From Lachnospiraceae bacterium (GTDB lineage Bacteria; Bacillota; Clostridia; Lachnospirales; Lachnospiraceae), in NCBI GenBank assembly GCA_021199395.1, contig JAJQIE010000267.1, forward strand, positions 1 to 7,423: 7,423 nt of DNA, read 5' to 3'. The position numbers were made by a program, and so were the translations under genes. The notes beneath the pieces are model-generated. The model made no database searches, was not told the origin of the DNA, and saw nothing but the letters and a program-made list of their open reading frames with translations. Positions 6,197 through 7,423 of this stretch are shown one piece after another; the first letter of the stretch is position 1, and every line of letters begins with the position of its first letter.

Positions 6197-6784
6197 TTAT
6201 GATATATATGGTAATGGATGCCCGGATATCTGAAACTGCTTTCGGATATCGGAAATCTCCACTCCTTCCCGGCACAAACCCAGAACCGTTTCTTTCACAT
6301 ATTCATATAATTTGAAAATTCTGTTCGCGTATGTCACATCGTCATATACTTTCCAATAGCCGGACATTTTGAAATTTCGCCCGCCGTTTTCAATGAATCC
6401 TGTCACGTCCTTCAACGGATAACCGAAAAGGACTCCCATTTCATGCGGAAATTCAGCTTCGCCTTGCTTATAGCGCTGAAAACGCGCCGCAAGCCGCCCA
6501 AGCACTGCTTTCAGGTCGCCGGTATCGTATCCGCAGGCCTGCAAATACTGTTTTCTGTCTATGTCTGTCAATAGCCTCCGCAGCACCTTTGGGTCATACA
6601 GGAGCCAGTAATCCTTCTCTGTGGAACGATGCAGCAGGTATCCGTTAAGCTCCGTTCCCCGCAGCGCGTGTCTGAGGCCATTTTGATTTCCCTGCTCTAC
6701 GATCAGCAGGTTTGACGGCTTGATTCCGGCTATGACCGGTGCGCATTGCTGACCAAGAATACAGCGGATCCTTTCTGTTCCCAT
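6197..6784 (-). CDS. DUF3793 family protein
   Basis: The 195-residue protein resembles the DUF3793 family, which is found mainly in Clostridia and has no established function. Recognisable family features are QQCAPVIAGIKPSNLL near residues 12-27, the central FPHEMGVLFGYPLKDVTGFI at 112-131 and GYWKVY at 142-147. No signal peptide or membrane segment is visible, so it is probably cytosolic. A possible start context is GGGGGTGA (minus strand, 6791-6798), 6 nt before ATG 6784. It is the first gene of a pair with the flavodoxin, and this neighbourhood with the operator-like sites upstream suggests a role under changing iron or redox supply. That role is inference. C13 and H114 are polar residues in conserved-looking blocks, but no catalytic motif is evident. 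Confidence 0.8.
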   Translation of the reverse strand: MGTERIRCILGQQCAPVIAGIKPSNLLIVEQGNQNGLRHALRGTELNGYLLHRSTEKDYWLLYDPKVLRRLLTDIDRKQYLQACGYDTGDLKAVLGRLAARFQRYKQGEAEFPHEMGVLFGYPLKDVTGFIENGGRNFKMSGYWKVYDDVTYANRIFKLYEYVKETVLGLCREGVEISDIRKQFQISGHPLPYIS

Positions 6785-6934
6785 GCCTTTTCACCCCCGA
6801 AAGATAATAAACTGTAAAAATATTTTATTGTTCTATCTTCTGCATCGTTTCGCTGTTTTATTCCTCTGTGGTGCCAGTAGCCCATATGGCAATTTCATCT
6901 GCATAATGCGCACAAGCTCCTGCGATACGGTTTA

Positions 6935-7072
6935 TTAATATTCTGAAACTCGCATCAGGGTAGTTTGTTCCATATGCAAGTTAGAAACATCTAACCACAT
7001 GTTCTGAAAAATGGCGTCCGTGTGAACGCCGACAGCCCGGATATCGAAGTAAAACGCAAGAAGCTGTTCCAT
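6935..7072 (-). CDS. Possible 45-residue leader peptide or gene remnant
   Basis: The minus-strand frame begins ATGGAACAG 6 nt after the operator at 7079-7094 and about 17 nt into the predicted transcript. It reads MEQLLAFYFDIRAVGVHTDA and ends SEY before TAA at 6937. No good ribosome site precedes it. Codon 34 is again ATG and repeats Met-Glu-Gln exactly 33 codons on, because the operator-plus-start segment is duplicated in phase. No family is recognised. It could be a leader peptide, chance, or what is left of a gene; the protein-like sequence and position are the only support. Confidence 0.25.
   Translation of the reverse strand: MEQLLAFYFDIRAVGVHTDAIFQNMWLDVSNLHMEQTTLMRVSEY
6980..6995. 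promoter_or_regulatory. Second GTTAG-N6-CTAAC operator-like site
   Basis: This perfect 5-bp inverted repeat with a 6-nt spacer has the same arms and total length (16 bp) as the site at 7079-7094 and lies exactly 99 bp from it. On the minus strand, CTAAC is again followed by 6 nt and ATGGAACA. Its upstream sequence has only weak promoter-like hexamers, so it may be a second binding site or a decayed duplicate. Confidence 0.45.
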
Positions 7073-7078
7073 GCCTGA

Positions 7079-7094
7079 GTTAGCTTGCGCTAAC
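7079..7094. promoter_or_regulatory. Operator overlapping the start of the flavodoxin-operon transcript
   Basis: GTTAGC-TTGC-GCTAAC is a perfect 6-bp inverted repeat. On the minus strand it begins 1 bp after the -10 box and covers the predicted start site near 7089, the classic place for a repressor. The GTTAG/CTAAC arms recall those of DtxR/IdeR-type iron boxes, although the spacing is wider. A metal-dependent DtxR-family repressor is therefore a reasonable but unproven candidate. Confidence 0.55.
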
Positions 7095-7095
7095 C

Positions 7096-7124
7096 AATAT
7101 AACAGCAGAACCGGACTTTGTCAA
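7096..7124 (-). promoter_or_regulatory. Near-consensus promoter for the DUF3793-flavodoxin operon
   Basis: Read on the minus strand, TTGACA (7124-7119) and TATATT (7101-7096) are separated by exactly 17 bp. Transcription would begin near 7089 and run toward the DUF3793 gene, about 300 bp away, with no clear terminator between. A promoter this strong joined to a start-site operator suggests that the operon is kept off by a repressor and switched on fully when it leaves. Confidence 0.75.
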
Positions 7125-7171
7125 GGGGGTTTTTGCGCAGAAAAATCGTATAGAAAAGAATAAATTTGCTT

Positions 7172-7201
7172 TTGACTTTTTAAAAGAAAAAATGGTATAA
7201 T
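7172..7201 (+). promoter_or_regulatory. Sigma-A promoter for the gene at 7323
   Basis: TTGACT (7172-7177) and TATAAT (7196-7201) are 18 bp apart, and TGG directly before the -10 gives an extended -10 element. Transcription would begin near 7208, leaving a leader of about 115 nt before ATG 7323 in which no known regulatory RNA was recognised. The promoter is divergent from the flavodoxin-operon promoter, with 47 bp between their -35 boxes. Confidence 0.75.
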
Positions 7202-7322
7202 TTTACAGTAATCAGGTATTAAATTTTCATATTATCATGCAATTTCGGTACTTGTTTATCTCTATTCGTGTCTTTGGCCGTAATAGGTATCTCGACGGTT
7301 TGTCAGAAAAGGAGGTGTAGGG

Positions 7323-7423
7323 ATGAAAAGAGTAAAGGCGGCCTGCATTTGTCAGACATTGCATTTTATGCTTAAAGAAGATTTGTCTCACGAATATGCT
7401 GTGAAAATGGTCAGGGAAGAGGT
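7323..7423 (+). CDS. Conserved-looking hypothetical protein, N-terminal 33 residues (3' truncated)
   Basis: Only 33 complete codons are inside the window, starting MKRVKAACICQTLHFMLKED. The start is well supported: AGGAGG followed by TG at 7310-7317 lies 7 nt before the ATG, and a strong promoter stands upstream. The N-terminus is basic with two cysteines (C8, C10). It is not a signal peptide, since no hydrophobic stretch follows. It recalls small, uncharacterised Lachnospiraceae proteins by general look, but this is memory of style and not a family assignment. Function cannot be given. Confidence 0.7.
   Translation, partial: MKRVKAACICQTLHFMLKEDLSHEYAVKMVREE

Larger units (their letters stand above)
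6785..7089 (-). other. Long leader or decayed-gene region upstream of the DUF3793 gene
   Basis: About 300 bp separate the predicted minus-strand transcription start (near 7089) from the DUF3793 start. The region holds the second GTTAG-N6-CTAAC site, a 45-codon frame (6935-7072) and, in a shifted frame, a further protein-like stretch ending at a TAA near 6860 (LAYGTNYPD..., then RIAGACAHYADEIAIW...). On the other strand, a 27-codon open stretch ends at TGA 7076. No known riboswitch fold was recognised; a short GGCGT/ACGCC stem occurs at 7013-7030. A/T-rich sequence close to the DUF3793 start could hold another weak promoter. It may be a structured leader, a leader peptide or gene debris. Confidence 0.45.

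Noticed and set aside
6177..6275. Longer flavodoxin start at 6275
   Set aside because: It would overlap the DUF3793 gene by about 80 bp and add a non-flavodoxin stretch, while ATG 6176 has AGGAGG 8 nt upstream.
6882..6976. Long-range pairing between the two CCATATG copies at 6882-6889 and 6970-6976 as a riboswitch stem
   Set aside because: CATATG is self-complementary, so two copies pair by default, and no further matching flanks were found.
6980..7094. The two GTTAG/CTAAC repeats as ends of a small mobile element or CRISPR-like repeats
   Set aside because: There is no target-site duplication, no terminal inverted repeat relation between the two copies (they are direct), and only two copies with a non-spacer-like interval.

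Overview
The window looks like chromosome of an anaerobic Clostridia, most likely a Lachnospiraceae-type gut Firmicute. The basis is strong AGGAGG ribosome sites, sigma-A type promoters, a short clostridial flavodoxin, a DUF3793-type protein and a radical SAM/SPASM protein. This placement is by family resemblance only, not by a database match. There is no sign of phage, insertion sequence, CRISPR, rRNA or tRNA.

Layout. (1) 2-394 (+) is the C-terminal part of a radical SAM/SPASM protein, followed by a hairpin at 426-461. (2) 498-1856 (+) is an intact M18 metallo-aminopeptidase. A possible 29-codon reading frame overlaps its end, and about 160 bp without a clear gene follow. (3) 2100-2927 (-) is a LysR-type regulator of the CysL/YeiE-like kind, divergent from (4) 3040-5682 (+). 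The latter is an 880-residue fusion of an NADH/CoA-disulfide reductase-like flavoprotein, a rhodanese, a siroheme sulfite/nitrite reductase half and a 2x[4Fe-4S] ferredoxin module. The 112-bp gap between them holds a good promoter and nested inverted repeats. (5) Convergent to it, across a shared hairpin, lies a minus-strand pair: a DUF3793 protein (6197-6784) and a flavodoxin (5751-6176). (6) Upstream of that pair are about 300 bp with a near-consensus minus-strand promoter and two GTTAG-N6-CTAAC sites exactly 99 bp apart, each followed at the same distance by ATGGAACA. (7) A second strong promoter drives a gene cut off by the window end (7323-7423).

How it fits together. The fusion appears to join NAD(P)H oxidation, sulfane-sulfur or CoA-persulfide chemistry and siroheme reduction on one chain, next to a regulator resembling those that control sulfite reductase genes. 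The arrangement is logically like F420-dependent sulfite reductase (Fsr), but with a different electron-input module. The flavodoxin operon is probably under a metal-responsive repressor, since the operator overlaps the predicted transcription start. That would suit flavodoxin replacing ferredoxin when iron is scarce. The two parts need not be functionally linked.
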